This document shows positions 1-12,087 of a DNA stretch of 64,000 nucleotides, piece by piece. This DNA is from Bretschneidera sinensis (Eukaryota > Streptophyta > Magnoliopsida > Brassicales > Akaniaceae). A model generated the notes under the pieces. That model saw nothing but the letters and a program-made list of their open reading frames with translations. It was not told the origin of the DNA and ran no database searches. The translations under genes were made by a program, and so were the position numbers. The stretch is from positions 71,271,638 through 71,335,637 of the forward strand of contig CM043699.1 of the NCBI GenBank assembly GCA_023935145.1, in the 5' to 3' direction. Within the stretch, counting starts at the first letter, position 1, and the number at the start of each line of letters is the position of its first letter.

Positions 1-900
1 TAATGCTTTACTTTCTTGTTGGAAGCCTATGTAACCCTTTTATAATATCTTTGGACATGATGGAGAGTCTTCAACCGTTTTTTATCAATCAAAGCCAACT
101 CATCATATCGCCCCCGAATCCAATCTACCTATTTCAACTAGCTTTCTATGGTTATCCTTAGTGAAAGAATTTTTGCTTCGATTGGGAGAACTACCTCCAT
201 ACTATAAACTAAAGAATAAGGAGTGGAACTTGTAGAAGACCTAATCGAAGTTAGATATCCTCATAATGCAAAAGGCAACTATTATGATGGTCACAATAAG
301 TCTCTACCATTTTAGCCAATATGCTCTTAACATTCTTATTGGCTACTTCTACTACCCCGTTGGTATGAGGTCGGTAAGAAGAGGATTTATGGCGCTCAAT
401 CTTTTACTTATTGAGTAAATCCATGACATTGCCTTGGAAATATATGCCATTATTTAATATCTATTCAAAAGGTACTCCATAATGACAAATGATGTTATGG
501 TTAATGAACTGTGCTACATACTTAGCCTTCAAGGTGGAAAATAATACGGCTTCTACCCATTTGGTGAAATAGTCAATTGCCACTAGGATGTATTCGTTAC
601 AATTAGAAGCCTTGGGAGAGATTTTGTCAATCACGTCTATACACCAGGTAGTGAAAGGCCAGGGTGTTATTATGTTGAAGAGCTCTCGGAGTGGAAAATA
701 TTGTAGATTGCCATTCAATTGATATTTATAGCACTTCTTCAAGTAATTACAACAATCAATCTCTATGCTGATCTAGTAATAACCCAAGTGTAGGATCTTT
801 CTTGCCAACATTCTTGCATTCATATGTGGACCTCTAGTACCTTCATGCACTTCTGTCATGATTATCTCAGTAGTGTTCTCATCTATACAGAGTAGTTGTA
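1..900 (-). pseudogene. int: Tat-lineage integrase, broken
   Basis: The integrase inserts element cDNA into the genome. From about 850 downwards the zinc-binding region can be read (HEG..GPHMN..MLARKIL, then DCCNYLKKCYKY). The usual final CxxC reads CYKY, so one metal-binding cysteine is lost. The catalytic core at 742-461 reads PWPFTTWCIDVID and ILVAIDYFTKWVEA, which keeps the first catalytic Asp. The second Asp, normally in a SDNG motif, reads LNNG just below 461, so Asp has become Asn. The Glu of the DDE triad appears kept (VVEVANKN). Further down, MEVVLPIEAKILSLR is the usual C-terminal Tat signature. Stops split the frame at about 460 and at several points below it. Confidence 0.9.
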
Positions 901-1299
901 TCCCATCGAATGATCTCCTATAAAGTTTCCCTCCATAAATGACAAACTGGAAGGCCAGTTACTGTATCACTCGCTTGTCTCTTTTTTCACTATTAGCGAG
1001 GAATTCCCACTTATGTAGAAAGTTCTATATATCAGTATACTAGGGTAAACTATTAGATGACTGAGCTTGGATCTTGATAGCTGTGAAATAGGTTGGTTTA
1101 TCCTTATGCCTGACCACCAACAAAATTGGCTTAACTCTTTTAGGCATTTTCAACATTGAAGCTAGAGTGACTAGTGCATCGACGAGCTAATTCTGGGCCC
1201 GTGGTAGATAAGTCGAGGTTACCCTATCGAAGCACTAAACCAAATTCTTGAGATAACTTTGATAACACTTCATTCTCTTGTCTCTGGTCTTTTATTCTT

Positions 1300-1996
1300 C
1301 GCGAGATTGAAAAATGAGTAAAGAAGAATCTCCATACACTATGACCTGTTTTGCCCTAATCTCAATGAGTGCTTCTAGAGCAACGATAAAAGCTTCATAT
1401 TTGGTTACATTATTGGTGGATTAGAAATTCAGGCAAATTAATAAGGTAGTGATGATTCTTTCTGGAGAAACTAACATTGCCCCAATCCTACAACCTTTCT
1501 GATTACCCACCCTGTTGAAGTACATTTTCCACCCATAGTTTTTAATTTCTAGAATTTTTTCACCCGAGAAGTTGAATTCTTCAATCACTTTCATTCCTTC
1601 TAGGAAATCTGCCAAAAAATATAAAATTATCCTCTATTTGACTAACTTCTAAGTCATGTACTAAAGATCAAATTGAGAAAGGATGACTATCCCTTTGATC
1701 ATCATTCTACTTAAGGTCGGGGCCTCAAACAGATGCTCTAACGGATCCAGGCAAGAGATCATTTTCATTGAGAACGATTGAAAGTAGTGTTAGAGTTTCT
1801 TGGATGCCTAAACTAGAGCGAGACATATATTTTCTACCCAAGAATAATTCAACTCGTAAGCCACGAGCTTCTTACTGAGGTAGTAGATGATCTTTTCTTT
1901 TGTGTCTTCCTCCTCTTGAGTTAATATAGCTCCCGTGGAGGTGCTAATGACAAATAAGTATAGCATAAGTACAACACCATGCTTGGGCGAGATCAA
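1300..1996 (-). pseudogene. RNase H blocks (gypsy RNase H start plus Tat-type second RNase H), broken
   Basis: The first block (1996-1808) contains LYLFVISTSTGAIL and YYLSKKLVAYELNYSWVE, matching the start of the gypsy RNase H domain that follows RT. The second block (1615-1421) reads LADFL-like MADFLEGM, then WKMYFNRVGNQKGCRIGAML. This corresponds to the extra RNase H (archaeal-like type) that marks Tat elements, where the usual text is WKMYFDGA..GAGIG. The Asp of YFDG has become Asn here, so this block has probably lost activity. A run of stops separates it from integrase. Confidence 0.85.
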
Positions 1997-2149
1997 AACT
2001 AGAGGGTGTTTAAGATAGTCTTTAATCTTTTTAAAGGATTTCTAACATTGTACGTTCCATACCACTGCATGGTCTTTTCTAAGTATTTAAAAAAATGGGC
2101 TCGCAAGTATAGGTAAGCTTAGCAGTGAAACTACTGATATACTAAATTC

Positions 2150-2837
2150 TTCCCAAAAATCCCCTAACCTCTTTCTATGTCTTTGGCACTGAATTTTCTA
2201 GAATTGAAAACAACTTCTTCTTATCTACCTCGATTCCCTTATCGCTGACCATGAAGTCTAGAAAATTACCGGCAAGGACTCCGAATGCGAACTTTTTAGC
2301 ATTCAATCATAGCTTATACTTTTGAATTATGTCAAATAACTTCCAGAGGGCATCCCACTGTCCTTCTCTACTTTCAAACTTAGCAATCATGTCGTCCACA
2401 TATACCTCCACCTTCTTGTGGATTATATCATGCAAAAGAGTGGTGGTCATTCTCTGATAAGTTGCCTCGGCATTTTTGAGTCCAAACAACATGAACCTAT
2501 AGCAAAAGGCCTCTCACTAGGTAGTAAAGGTAGTATTTTCTCTGTCTTCAGGAGCCATGAGAATTTGGTTATACCTCGAATAGCCATCCATGAACAACAA
2601 TAGGGTGTTTCCAACTATATTATCTAAGAGGGTATCCATATGAGACAAGGGGAAGTCGTCTTTAGAGTTGGCCCAATTCAAATCCCTATAGTCCACATAT
2701 ACTCTGATCTTACCATCTTTCTTCGGCACTACTGCCATATTTGCTACCCATTGAGGATACTTGGAAACCATTAAGAAACCGACTTGCAATTTCTTGAGGA
2801 TTTCTTCTTTGATCTTGACTACCCAATCTGCTTTCAT
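2150..2837 (-). pseudogene. RT: Tat-lineage reverse transcriptase, broken
   Basis: This copies element RNA into DNA. The N-terminal part (2837-2517) contains GFLMVSKYPQWVANM, VPKKDGKIRVYVDYRDLN, DDFPLSHMDTLLDN and LLFMDGYSRYNQI, which includes the first catalytic Asp. After a stop at about 2515 the frame resumes with FGLKNAEATYQR and the catalytic box VEVYVDDMIAKF (2492-2307), with both Asp residues intact. The motifs are in normal gypsy order and the spacing is almost unchanged, so decay is by point mutation and small indels rather than large deletion. Wording such as PQWVAN and ATYQR is typical of Tat elements. Confidence 0.94.
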
Positions 2838-3736
2838 TCTTCTTTACTTTTTTTTTTATTGGCATGGCCTTAGGATTTAATGGGATCTTATATTCCTCAA
2901 TCTTTGGATCAATGCCTGGCATGTCCTCGTATGATCATGCAAATATATCTTTGTACTCTTGTAAATGTTTTATTAGATTTTCACTTTCTTTTCCAAATAA
3001 TGTTGAGCCAATACGAATTTCTTATGGATTTTCATCAGTGCGCAAATTAATGATTCGAGTTTCTTCCATTTTAGGTTGGGTTATGCTTTCTTTCTTATTC
3101 TCAATTAGTTCAATGATCTTCTTTGATAAAGAGAATTCTTAGCTGATTTCGTTTAGGATTTTCTCATCACATAAAAAAGATGCAAAATGCTCATAATCGT
3201 TCATCATTTCATTCAATTTTTTCACGCTTGCATCACTAGACTCTAGGAGGGGGACATGGACATCATTCCCCTTCTCACCCTTGATTTTATAACAAGAATA
3301 AAAAGAAGAAAAAAAATGCTTGGCCAGACTCTTTGTTGTTGCTCGGGAAAGAAACCATTATGTACTATATTTCAAAATGGCTAGTGTATCCATTAACTGG
3401 CCTGATTAACATGCTTGGATTGAAACCTTTCGCTTGACACTCCATCATCAAGATACTCATAGCTCCACTGTCTAGATTTTGGACTTAATCACTTGCTTTT
3501 CATACCTTTTTCTTCTTTATTACTGTTTTATCCTCGAAAAATTAGAGGTAGAAGAATATCTAGAATCCCAGTTGCCTCTCTTTAGTCATTTTGTTCACCT
3601 ATGGCTCAAGGAACGTATAGTTAGGAAAATATTCTCATTCTTTCATGAAATGCCCATTCAAAATCTTATGGAACTTGCCCCCCTCTTTCTTACTACTACT
3701 GTTGGGGTTATAGCCTAAACTTTGTTTCTCAAACTA

Positions 3737-4159
3737 CTACTTGAAATCCAAGAATTCCCTCGCTCCTTGTCCGTATTTTCCCAGACCTATTCTAGGGAAG
3801 TAGTTTATTCCTTTCATAATATGAAAAATTATCGGATTGATGCATGGGTCGACATCTACTGTGTCAATTATTGTTACTTCCTCTAAAGTGAAACCATATA
3901 GCTCCTTACTTTTTGTTTGAATACCAAACATAGGGGCAATGCCGACTTCGTCCTCGAATAAGGTTATTACTTGATTCTCGGTTTTGTATTTTATCTTCGG
4001 ATGAAAAGTTGAAGGCACTACCCCCAAACTGTGAAGCCATGGTCTCCCTAGCAAAATATTGAATGATATAATGATGTCAATGATGTGGAAGTCAATCACC
4101 ATATCTTCCAAACCCAATTTACATCTCAAGCGTACTGTCCTGATTACCAAGCATTTCAT
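3737..4159 (-). pseudogene. Retroviral-type aspartic protease region, Tat lineage
   Basis: A 140-residue open stretch. It contains the end of the protease fold (FNILLGRPWLHSLGVVPST, with LLGRPWLH being the diagnostic Tat string) and, 60-70 residues later, a glycine-rich G-patch-like tail (YFPRIGLGKYGQGAREF). The active-site DTG is not in this stretch; it would lie upstream, above 4159, in another frame. The protease normally cleaves the gag-pol polyprotein. It lies between gag and RT as expected. 2838-3736 is the decayed linker between protease and RT; I see no further domain in it. Confidence 0.85.
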
Positions 4160-5159
4160 GTTTTCATAAGCTTAGAATGTCTGACAACTCTAGTGGAAGT
4201 CATCTTATTGTGTCATTCATAAGGGCAAGACATTTAAAGCTAATCCGTTATCAACCAACACCATGGGTATTTTCTTCTCACAACACTCTGTTGTTAGATA
4301 CAATGCGTTGTTATGGTTCTTTCTGCATGGCAGGACATATTTGTTACCAAAGGTCATGTCTAGTTCCCCTTTATTTTTCCACAACAATTAGTTCTAAGAG
4401 ACCATCGAGGGGAGGTGTTCTTAGGGATGTCTTCCCCATCTAAGTGATCCAGCATATCTTGTTGGTGCTTCTTTGAAAACATTAGTAAACCTCAAATAGA
4501 GATATTAGCATGTGTTTTCTTCAATTACCGCAACATCAGATCTTTATTTTCTTCTTTCTCTTTCTCTTTTACTTTTTTTACTATCACTTTTTCATCATCT
4601 CTTTCTTCTCTTATGGGGTTATCAACTTTGAGGTGAGGTAGCTTAAAATGACGGCTGACTCGAGTCAAATGGCTCACCCTTTCTTTTTCCTCACTGCTAC
4701 TTTCCTATATACTCTTGCTTTTCTCGTCACTTAAAGTCTTGCTTCTTTTTTCATGATTTACCATTGCTGTTGTCATTATTACGACCTTGTCACAACCATC
4801 ATTCTTCGTACTGACTATTTCGTTCCTTGCTCTAGTTTTCGTTGTTGCTCTTACTACATTATCTGCTCCTCTCTGGTTTGTTGTTGCTTTCTTAATCATT
4901 TTTCTTGGTGCTGAATTCCCATCATCTTCACTATCACTATCTCAAATGTCATTGATCGAGGCCCTGCTGCAGGGAATGTTACACTTCAAATTCCTTAGGA
5001 ACTCTAAGCTGAGAATGAGTTTGTGTTTAAGGTTGTATTTAGTTACTAAGGTGATTAGGGTGGTGGGGTCAAAGGTAGTTATTGATTCCTTAATCATTTA
5101 AAGAAAATTTGGTGGGCTATATTACAGTAATTAGGTATGGGATTATTGGAAATCTAGGT

Positions 5160-6486
5160 TGGCTCATGACCATTATTAATGAGGCCCTGGATTTCATTTT
5201 TTAATCTATAGCACCCATCAGTATCATGGTCAACGAATTAGTGGAAATGATAGTATTTGGAGAGTTCATAGTGTGGTGGAACTGGGTTGGGCATGGGTCT
5301 TGTAAAGGTCAGAGTTTATCTTTTTTGTGAGCTTTGCAAGGGCTTAGGATAAACTCATCCCTAGCAGTGTGAAGTCTTCGGGGCCTCAACACTTCCTATC
5401 AGGTTGGCTCCTATAATGGGTTGTGCTTTGGATATGATTTACCTGGCTATAGTTATGGTTATCCTATTGTTGGGATCTTGAAGAGCTATCTGCATATACA
5501 CTAGATTGCATGTTGTGTCTCTGGGAAAAATTTAGCTCACTAGTTTTGGTACCACTGCTATTGACACCACTTTTCTTCATGAATCTTCTACTAGTCTTTT
5601 GATTTTTCCTTAAAAAATGGCATCTTCCACCTGAGTACATGAATCAATCAATTGCTCAAAATTGGTGATAGGCATGGCGAACATTCTCTTATGGTATACA
5701 ACTTGTAGATTTCTCATTACTATTCTGACTTGGTTTTTTCTTCATTGGTCTTGAGGCCATCTTTTCCATCTTGATTCGCCAGTGAGAGATAAATTCCAAA
5801 AAGGTCTCGTTGGACTTTTGCTTAGTTGTCTCCAAGTCCCTTATAGTGATATCCAACTGAGTGTTATATGTATACTCAGCTACAGATACTTGGGCCATAC
5901 CCTCTCATTCTCTCAATGTGTTGGGCTCTTGAGAGTAATTTCACTTCAATATAAAACCAATGAAGGAGTTAGGGAAGAATGCAACCAATTATTTAGAATC
6001 CAGGACTGAAAGTCTTAAAAGACTAGCATATTGTCTCAGGTGAGTCTTGAGATCCTCAAATCAATCAAACTGATCTATTTTGGGAATTTTGAATTTAGGC
6101 AACAAGCTTATTTTATTATGGGCCCAAAGCCCGTTGATATCAAGAAAATATTTGTCAATGCCCTAAGACTTTCTTAAAGCACTTTGCATTTTTTCGAACT
6201 TCTCATTGATGGCCTTCATCTCTGAGCCGACCTTCTATTTCTTCTTTGCTAAGAGGTACTCATCCTCATCCTCATCCTCAAAGAAGCCTTCTTTATTGCC
6301 TCTAGAGTCTTAAAATTCTTTCTTTGTTATTTTATCTTCCAAGCCATTTAGTCTTTTGGCCAGGTCGGTCATCATTCTGCTTATATTCTTGAGAATTTCA
6401 CCAGTAACGACCACTGTCTCTTCTGCCATTGCCCTAATTAAGCCTGAGCTACCTCTAGAAGCTAAGCTGTTAATAAGTTCCTCCAT
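5160..6486 (-). pseudogene. gag: gag (capsid polyprotein) of the Tat element, broken
   Basis: A start codon at 6486 opens MEELINSLASRGSSGLIRAM..., followed by about 35 residues that include MTDLAKRLNGLEDKI, before a stop near 6310. The capsid signature appears at 5898-5689 as DITIRDLETTKQKSNETFLEFISHWR, matching the conserved retrotransposon gag block (usually ..ESF.EY..RWR). Near 5240-5160 the zinc-knuckle region is recalled by HDTDGCYRLKNEIQGLINNG, close to the usual H..E.C..LK..I..LI. Three different frames are needed, so the gene is dead. Gag would form the virus-like particle around element RNA. Confidence 0.8.
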
Positions 6487-7662
6487 TGTAGGCGAAATTG
6501 GACTCGTAGAAGGCCTTTCCCTTAGCCTTCCACTAGGGGATCTGCACCAAAATAAGGAAATGATTGCTTCCTTTCTTGGACCTATGACTCTTTTTTACCA
6601 TAAAAAAATAAAGAAAAACACCTTTTGAGTTCGTTATATTGTGAATCCTTTTGCCATGCTGACGTATCTATAGTATTACTTTAATTTTATCAATTGATTT
6701 CAGTTTTGCATCAAAAGGCCCACTGAAAGAACTAAGGTTCACTTGTAGATAAGTTCTTAATTAGCCAAAACTGATAGAAACAAAAACGAGAAGGAAATTT
6801 CCTTTGATTAAATTCTAATCAAAATTTCTTGGTTCGGACCTCTTCAATCCGCGGATTAGCTTTCTCATAGTTAAGTGTTATGAGTTTGGTATCAATAAGT
6901 CTCCCAAGAGGTTTGGAACATAGTGGTGATTTAGGCTAAATCAAAGAAGCCCAAATGAATGATGAAAATTGCCCGTCAAATGGATCATTTGACTTGATCT
7001 TAGGAATCCCTTCACTTTCATTCTAGATTTATTGGGTTAAGGCCTAACCATCATTTGTTTATCTTTGTGGGTTCCTTAATGATGTCAAGCTAACAAGACT
7101 TAATTAAGAGAAAGTCCTCTATTTTGGACCAAACTAGGCTCAACATAGGGTTCAATTCATTTGATGTAATTTAATCAAGGGGAACATAAAAACAAACACA
7201 AAATCATAAAACATGTTATCAAACAAGTTGATTTTATCTTTAACATGTGAGGTGAGAGAAAACACATGGAAGCAAGCAAAGGGATAGAGAGGGTCCCTGC
7301 CCTAGATGGGAAGATTATAGGGTTTTCTTTAAAGATAGGCTTCTCCTTATAACTCCGATGGACTCGCATACCCCATGGCTAGAAGGATGCCATTATGCTC
7401 CTCGAGTGGCCTAATAAGTGGACTACAAGAGTATAAAAACAAAGACAAACCTTTGTTACAATGATAAGAATTAATAGGAACTTATCTCACACCAAAAACT
7501 GCGTAAGCAAATAAAGGTCACTCTAGAAACCAAGAGGAAACTGGCACCCAATTTACTCTATCGTAAGCAAACGATAAGTGCTAGTGTGCAAAGTGAAGTA
7601 TGGAATAATAACTTAAGATTAAAATTTAAAAAAAATTTCAAGAAACACTTAAAGGTTAAACC
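6487..7662 (-). other. Untranslated leader of the Tat element
   Basis: About 1.2 kb between the primer binding site and the gag start. It is AT-rich, has no convincing reading frame in either direction, and no internal repeat that I can see. Long leaders are normal in Tat elements; the packaging signal would lie here, but none can be identified from sequence alone. Confidence 0.6.
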
Positions 7663-7680
7663 TCCCTAGTAGAGTCACCA
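7663..7680 (-). promoter_or_regulatory. Primer binding site of the Tat element
   Basis: On the minus strand the 18 bases read TGGTGACTCTACTAGGGA. They start two bases after the LTR end and begin with TGG, complementary to the CCA tail of a tRNA. Similar TGG(C/T)GACTC.ACT.GGG sites occur in other plant gypsy elements. The priming tRNA was not identified. The site fixes the LTR boundary and the minus orientation. Confidence 0.85.
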
Positions 7681-9225
7681 ACTGTAGGTACCGCTCTTTT
7701 CCGTTAATTACCCATGCATCCGATATATTACCCAAGGACGTCACTCCCTTCAAGAAAGGATGATATGACGAGGGTGTGGATTATGATGAGTAGGCATAAG
7801 AAAATGAGTGAAACCTACCAAGTCCAATACAATCCCTTTATAAGTAGTAAGACAGCTTCCGTTATGGATGCACTTTTAAGTATTAGACAAGTGGTCATTG
7901 TCATCCAAGCAAAAAAGAAAGGATGACAAGTAAGAAATCACCATTTGGCCTTGAAGAATGTCAAATCCCTTGTCATTAGTCCACGTGAGAGATTCCAAGG
8001 CTTGAGAGATTTGGGTACAAGAGAGTGAGGAATTAAAGCTTCCTTTCTTGCCTAGACCGAGGCCTAACCCTTTGTGTTTCAAGAAAAAATATTCAAAACT
8101 TTAATTTAAATCTTTTTACCATACACTAGTAAAGCAAAACACACATTCACAATTTATATTTAAACAAGTTGACACCGAATATTATTTAAAGTGGTATGGT
8201 AAGAGTAAATAAATAAATATATAACTAAAAAAAGAAAAAAAATGCTTTAAACATGAAATAAAGGAATGAATGAAATCACTTGTGATGTGCAAATTAAAAA
8301 AAAAAAAAGAACAAATTAAAGCATGTGAGTTTAATTAAGTGGACAAAACATGTGAGGATTTAACGTATGAACCAAAACTACTTTAAGTAAATAAATTCAA
8401 ATAAGTTGATTAAACATGCAGATTAAACTAAGTAGATTGAACATGCAAATTTAAACATATGCAGGTTAGAACTAAGCTAAACATGTAGATTTGAATAAAT
8501 TGACTAAAACTAAGCATGTGACAAATGAGAGATTCAAAATGGTTTATAACATGCAAATGTGTAATGAAGCACTCAATGATGGACCAAATGGGGTCCTAAC
8601 GGTCTTTAGAATAAAAGGAGCATATGATTAGTAACAAATTGAAAGAAAGCACATAACTTAGAAGAAATGAAATGAGCATTTTAAAGCAATTAAGATAAAA
8701 AAAAAAAATGAACATTGAAGCTAAAATGGATTTCATCAAATAAAAAGTGAGCTAAATTGTTTAGTTTATTTTCAATGTTGTTCAAACATATAAAACATAT
8801 TAGCAATTTTATTTCACAACCAAAAGGATTTTAACCAACCTTTCTGGCTATTGAAAGTTTCCATGTGCGGGGATAATCCTCAGAGATTTTGCGCGCTCTT
8901 ATGGATTTGGTAAGTTTAGAGGATTAGTTTGATTGTGGATTAGAAAACCATTTGAAGTGTATGGTGAATTTGATAAACTATCTCTTGTTCTTATTTTTTG
9001 TTTCACTTTCCACTAATTTTTTTTTTTTTTATGAACTTCTCCCTTTACTATGCTTCTTCTCTCTTTGCTCTCTTCTTTTGTTTCATTCCCCTTCTTTTTG
9101 TTAAATGAAGGTATTTATAGGAGAAAGGTGAGCTTCCTATATGAACAAAAAAACAATTAAAATAATTAAAAGAAAAGGTGTAGGATGGCTAAGAAGAGTG
9201 AGGAAATAGGAGTGCAACTTTTAAG

Positions 9226-9830
9226 GTGAAGAGCTGAAAGCTTGAAGTGGTATGGTGTTTTTAACAAAGCAATAAGGAACAAAAAGATTTCCTCTCTTTG
9301 GTGGCTAGTTTTTGGAGGGAGAAATGAAACCATTTATAATTTGAAGAGATGAAAGCTTGAAATGGAAGGGTGTGTTTAACGAAGCGAAAAAGAAGAGGAA
9401 GACTTCCATTCTTTAGTGGCTGGTTCTTGGAGGGAGAAATAAAACATATTTTGAGGTGAAGAGCTGAAAGCGTGAAATGGAAGGGTGTGTTTAACAAAGC
9501 AAAAAAAGAAGAGGAAAACTTCCTCTTTTGTGGCCGGTTTTGGAGGGAGAGATGGAGCAATTTTTTTAGGTGAAAGATGAAAGCTTGAAAGGGAATGATG
9601 TGTTTAATAAAGCAAAAATAATAATAATAATAAGGAAGACTTCCTCATTTGTGCTGGTTTTTGGAGGGAGAGATTAAGCAATTTTTTGAGGTGAAGAGAT
9701 GGAAGCTAGAAATGAAAGGGTGTGCTTAACAAAGAAAAAAAAAGAAGAGGAAGACTTCCTCTCTTGGTGGCCGGTTTTGGGAGGAAGAAATAGAGAAATT
9801 TTTTATATGATTAAATCATGAAATGGATGA
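9226..9830. repeat. Minisatellite inside the Tat LTR, period about 115 bases
   Basis: Five to six imperfect units share gaagagctgaaagcttgaa near their start, a fastgrowing purine block (aaaagaagaggaagacttcct) in the middle and tttggagggagaaat at the end. The anchor gaagag.tgaaag falls at 9228, 9343, 9458, 9572 (degenerate), 9692 and about 9810, giving periods of 114-120 bases. A block of (ata)n occurs in one unit near 9607. The units differ mainly in the length of A runs. Confidence 0.88.
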
Positions 9831-9868
9831 AGTATTTTGATAAAAAAAAAAAAAATAGAGTAAGACTT

Positions 9869-9964
9869 ATTTCCTTACATGACCAGTTTTTGAGGGAGAG
9901 GAAGGTGTTGTTTTATATTTCCTTACATGACCAGTTTTTGAGGGAGAGGAAGGTGTTGTTTTAT
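9869..9964. repeat. Perfect 48-base tandem duplication in the Tat LTR
   Basis: The 48 bases beginning atttccttacatgaccag occur twice in a row (9869-9916 and 9917-9964) with no differences by eye. They sit directly after the 115-base minisatellite, and the unit contains the same tttttgagggagag core. The perfect match suggests a recent duplication in an otherwise old element. Confidence 0.92.
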
Positions 9965-10258
9965 ATGCAGAAAATGTGGACTTAAACACATGGGAAAGAG
10001 TGACAGCTTATAAAGGGAATGTCCATCTAAGAAGGCAAAAAGAGAAGAAGAAAACTTCTTCTTCTTTCACACACATGGCCTGCTATGAGGAAAAGAAAAG
10101 GTGCAGTCTTTATGTAGAAAATGTGGACTTTGACTCATGGGAAAGAGTGAGAGCTTGCAAAGGAAATATACATTTAACAAGACAAAAGTGAAGAAAGAAA
10201 TTTCTTCTTTCTCCACACATGGTTGACCATGAGAAGAAGAAAAGAGAAGAAACAAATT
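9965..10258. repeat. 147-base tandem duplication in the Tat LTR
   Basis: Two units begin at 9965 (atgcagaaaatgtggac) and 10112 (atgtagaaaatgtggac) and share catgggaaagagtga and acatgg...catg blocks. They are clearly diverged from each other, so this duplication is older than the neighbouring 48-base one. Confidence 0.82.
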
Positions 10259-10666
10259 TTGGTGTAAAAGAGAGAGTTTGTCTTGAAATGTGGAACCAAT
10301 CAAAAGGTGCCATGTGACGGGTAAGATTGGAAATTTATTTACAAAATTTGATGGACTTCTTGGGCTTGAATTTTAGGTAAAAAAATGTTTTGAGCTAGCA
10401 AAAATCAATGGGTTTTTGTGGTTTTCGGGTTGGGCCAAAAATGGATTGAAGGTTAAAGGTTTCAATTTAGTATAATCAAATATGACCCAATTGATTTGAG
10501 CTTAAGGTGGATTTAGTGGATTGAATAAAAATGGTTTGCAGTTAGTTCTAATCCGAAATTAAATTCAAACCTCCGAATTTACCTAGTTTGAGCGCATTGG
10601 AATCAAAGATTCGTCATTTGAACCCACACACCGTTCAAAATTTTAGAATGAAATTGGGTGACTACA

Positions 10667-12066
10667 AAGGCTCAAAGACTCTCTAGAATGATTTATGCAT
10701 AATATGTTCAAGATTATTATAAACTAATCGTCATGCATATGCAATGCATGAGCCTGGTTTAAACTTTTTATTATTTAAAAGCTAAGAGTTTTTATTTTAT
10801 TCTTTTTATAAATTTTTTTAATATAATTTATTTGAGTGAAAATTAACAATAATAATTATGATGTGGTATGAGGAAGGTTAAATATTTTATAAGATGTAAA
10901 CATATTAATTATGTTAACTATATTATTAATAATTTTTGATATATTCATACACCATGCGCATACAAATGTATAAATTGAAGTAACAAATTTTATCTCAAAA
11001 ATGTTAAATAATTTGATTAATAATTAAAACTTTAATTTTTAATTTAATTTACTAAGTACTCAAATTAATCATATAAATAATTATTTATTATAGAATTTTT
11101 TTATCTACCCACCATAACATGTAGGTGCAAAATATAAATATAGGCAATGTTTAGTCCCTGTAAGTTGGCTTAAATGAGAGACAAAGCATGGCCATAGAAG
11201 TAAAAAAATTGAAATGTGAGAATATAAACTAATTCAATACTACGTTATATTTATTTTGTAAACATAAAATATTTTTAATATTTTTTATTCAAAAATTAAA
11301 AATAAAAACATGGAGAAAATCTAAATATTGCAACATTGAAATTAAATATATTAAGAGAACTTAAAAAATTATATTTATATTATGGAAACTCTTGTTTTCT
11401 CCTTTTATACTATTATATTACAATCTCATAAATTCAACATTTGAAAATCGAAATAGTATTCTTTATTTTGAGTTTTTGCAAGGTTTATAAGTTGACTCTT
11501 ATAAAACAAAGTTAATTTCTATTATAGTTTATATTAAAATATATAGGAAGTAGTAGCTTAATTAGTGTAGCCGAATAACGTAGTTTATATATCCTTATTA
11601 CATTTTTGTTATATTTAAAACTTATATTATTTTGGAATTACGAGTTGGGTTTTGCACCTATGATGGGTAGCCTAACTTGCATAAATATAACTCAAAAGAG
11701 GAGAAATGAGGGAAGAGTTAAAACCATTCTAATCATCTATTAACTCTGCCTAAATAGTTTCCTTTAAGCCAATATGGAAAACTGCCCTTTAGAGCGTGCA
11801 AAACACACAGATAAGGGGTTGGCGTTAGTAGAGCAATATTCTAGAGATAGAAAGGTGCATCTATAGAGAGAAACTTCACCATTTTCCTTAGAGAGGCAAA
11901 AAAGTTCTTGGATGGTGAAAATTATGTATTTCCATCATTGTGATCTCACACATAACAAGAGGCAAGGCTAAGGAGATCAAAGACTAGAAGAAAAAAAATG
12001 AAGAAGAGTCTAAAATACAAGAAGTTTTTGGTCAATAAGGTAAGAACCGATTCCACTGTGTGAACT
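10667..12066. other. AT-rich stretch without recognised gene
   Basis: No reading frame with family motifs on either strand. 10800-11330 is very AT-rich. 11640-12066 is more mixed and runs into the primer-site-like sequence at 12076, so it may be the decayed end of a copia LTR. I could not find its start. Confidence 0.5.
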
Positions 12067-12075
12067 CTGTTAACA

Positions 12076-12087
12076 TTAGTATCAGAG
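12076..12087 (+). promoter_or_regulatory. Possible copia primer binding site, degenerate
   Basis: TTAGTATCAGAG follows ...tgttaaca. The usual plant initiator-tRNA-Met site is TTGGTATCAGAG, so there is one mismatch. It follows a CA-ending sequence, as an LTR end would. No copia protein motif follows it, so this can only be a remnant of an element whose inside is lost. Confidence 0.4.

Larger units (their letters stand above)
1..10666 (-). mobile_element. Ty3/gypsy Tat-lineage LTR retrotransposon, degenerate, cut by the left window edge
   Basis: Read on the minus strand the order is 5' LTR, primer binding site, leader, gag, protease, reverse transcriptase, RNase H, second RNase H-like block, integrase. 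This is gypsy order (integrase after RT), and a second RNase H before integrase is typical of the Tat lineage. Coding blocks are recognisable but interrupted by many stops and frame changes, so the copy is old and inactive. The integrase is nearly complete at position 1, so the 3' LTR should lie just left of the window. The target duplication cannot be tested; the base run flanking the 5' LTR is aaggc (10667-10671). Confidence 0.93.
7683..10666 (-). repeat. 5' LTR of the Tat element, 2,984 bases
   Basis: On the minus strand the repeat starts TGTAGTCACCC and ends GGTACCTACA, giving perfect 5-base inverted ends (TGTAG/CTACA). The primer binding site follows directly. LTRs near 3 kb fit the Tat group. 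The central part (9226-10260) consists of three kinds of tandem repeat that enlarge the LTR. Its partner LTR lies outside the window, so its age cannot be estimated. Confidence 0.9.

Noticed and set aside
4787..5101. Plus-strand frame with hydrophobic text (a membrane protein?)
   Set aside because: It is antisense to gag of the Tat element; the hydrophobic look comes from reversed codons of a basic, Lys/Asn-rich region.
9976..10313. Overlapping open frames on both strands
   Set aside because: They fall in the 147-base duplication of the Tat LTR; no protein motif, and repetition explains the openness.
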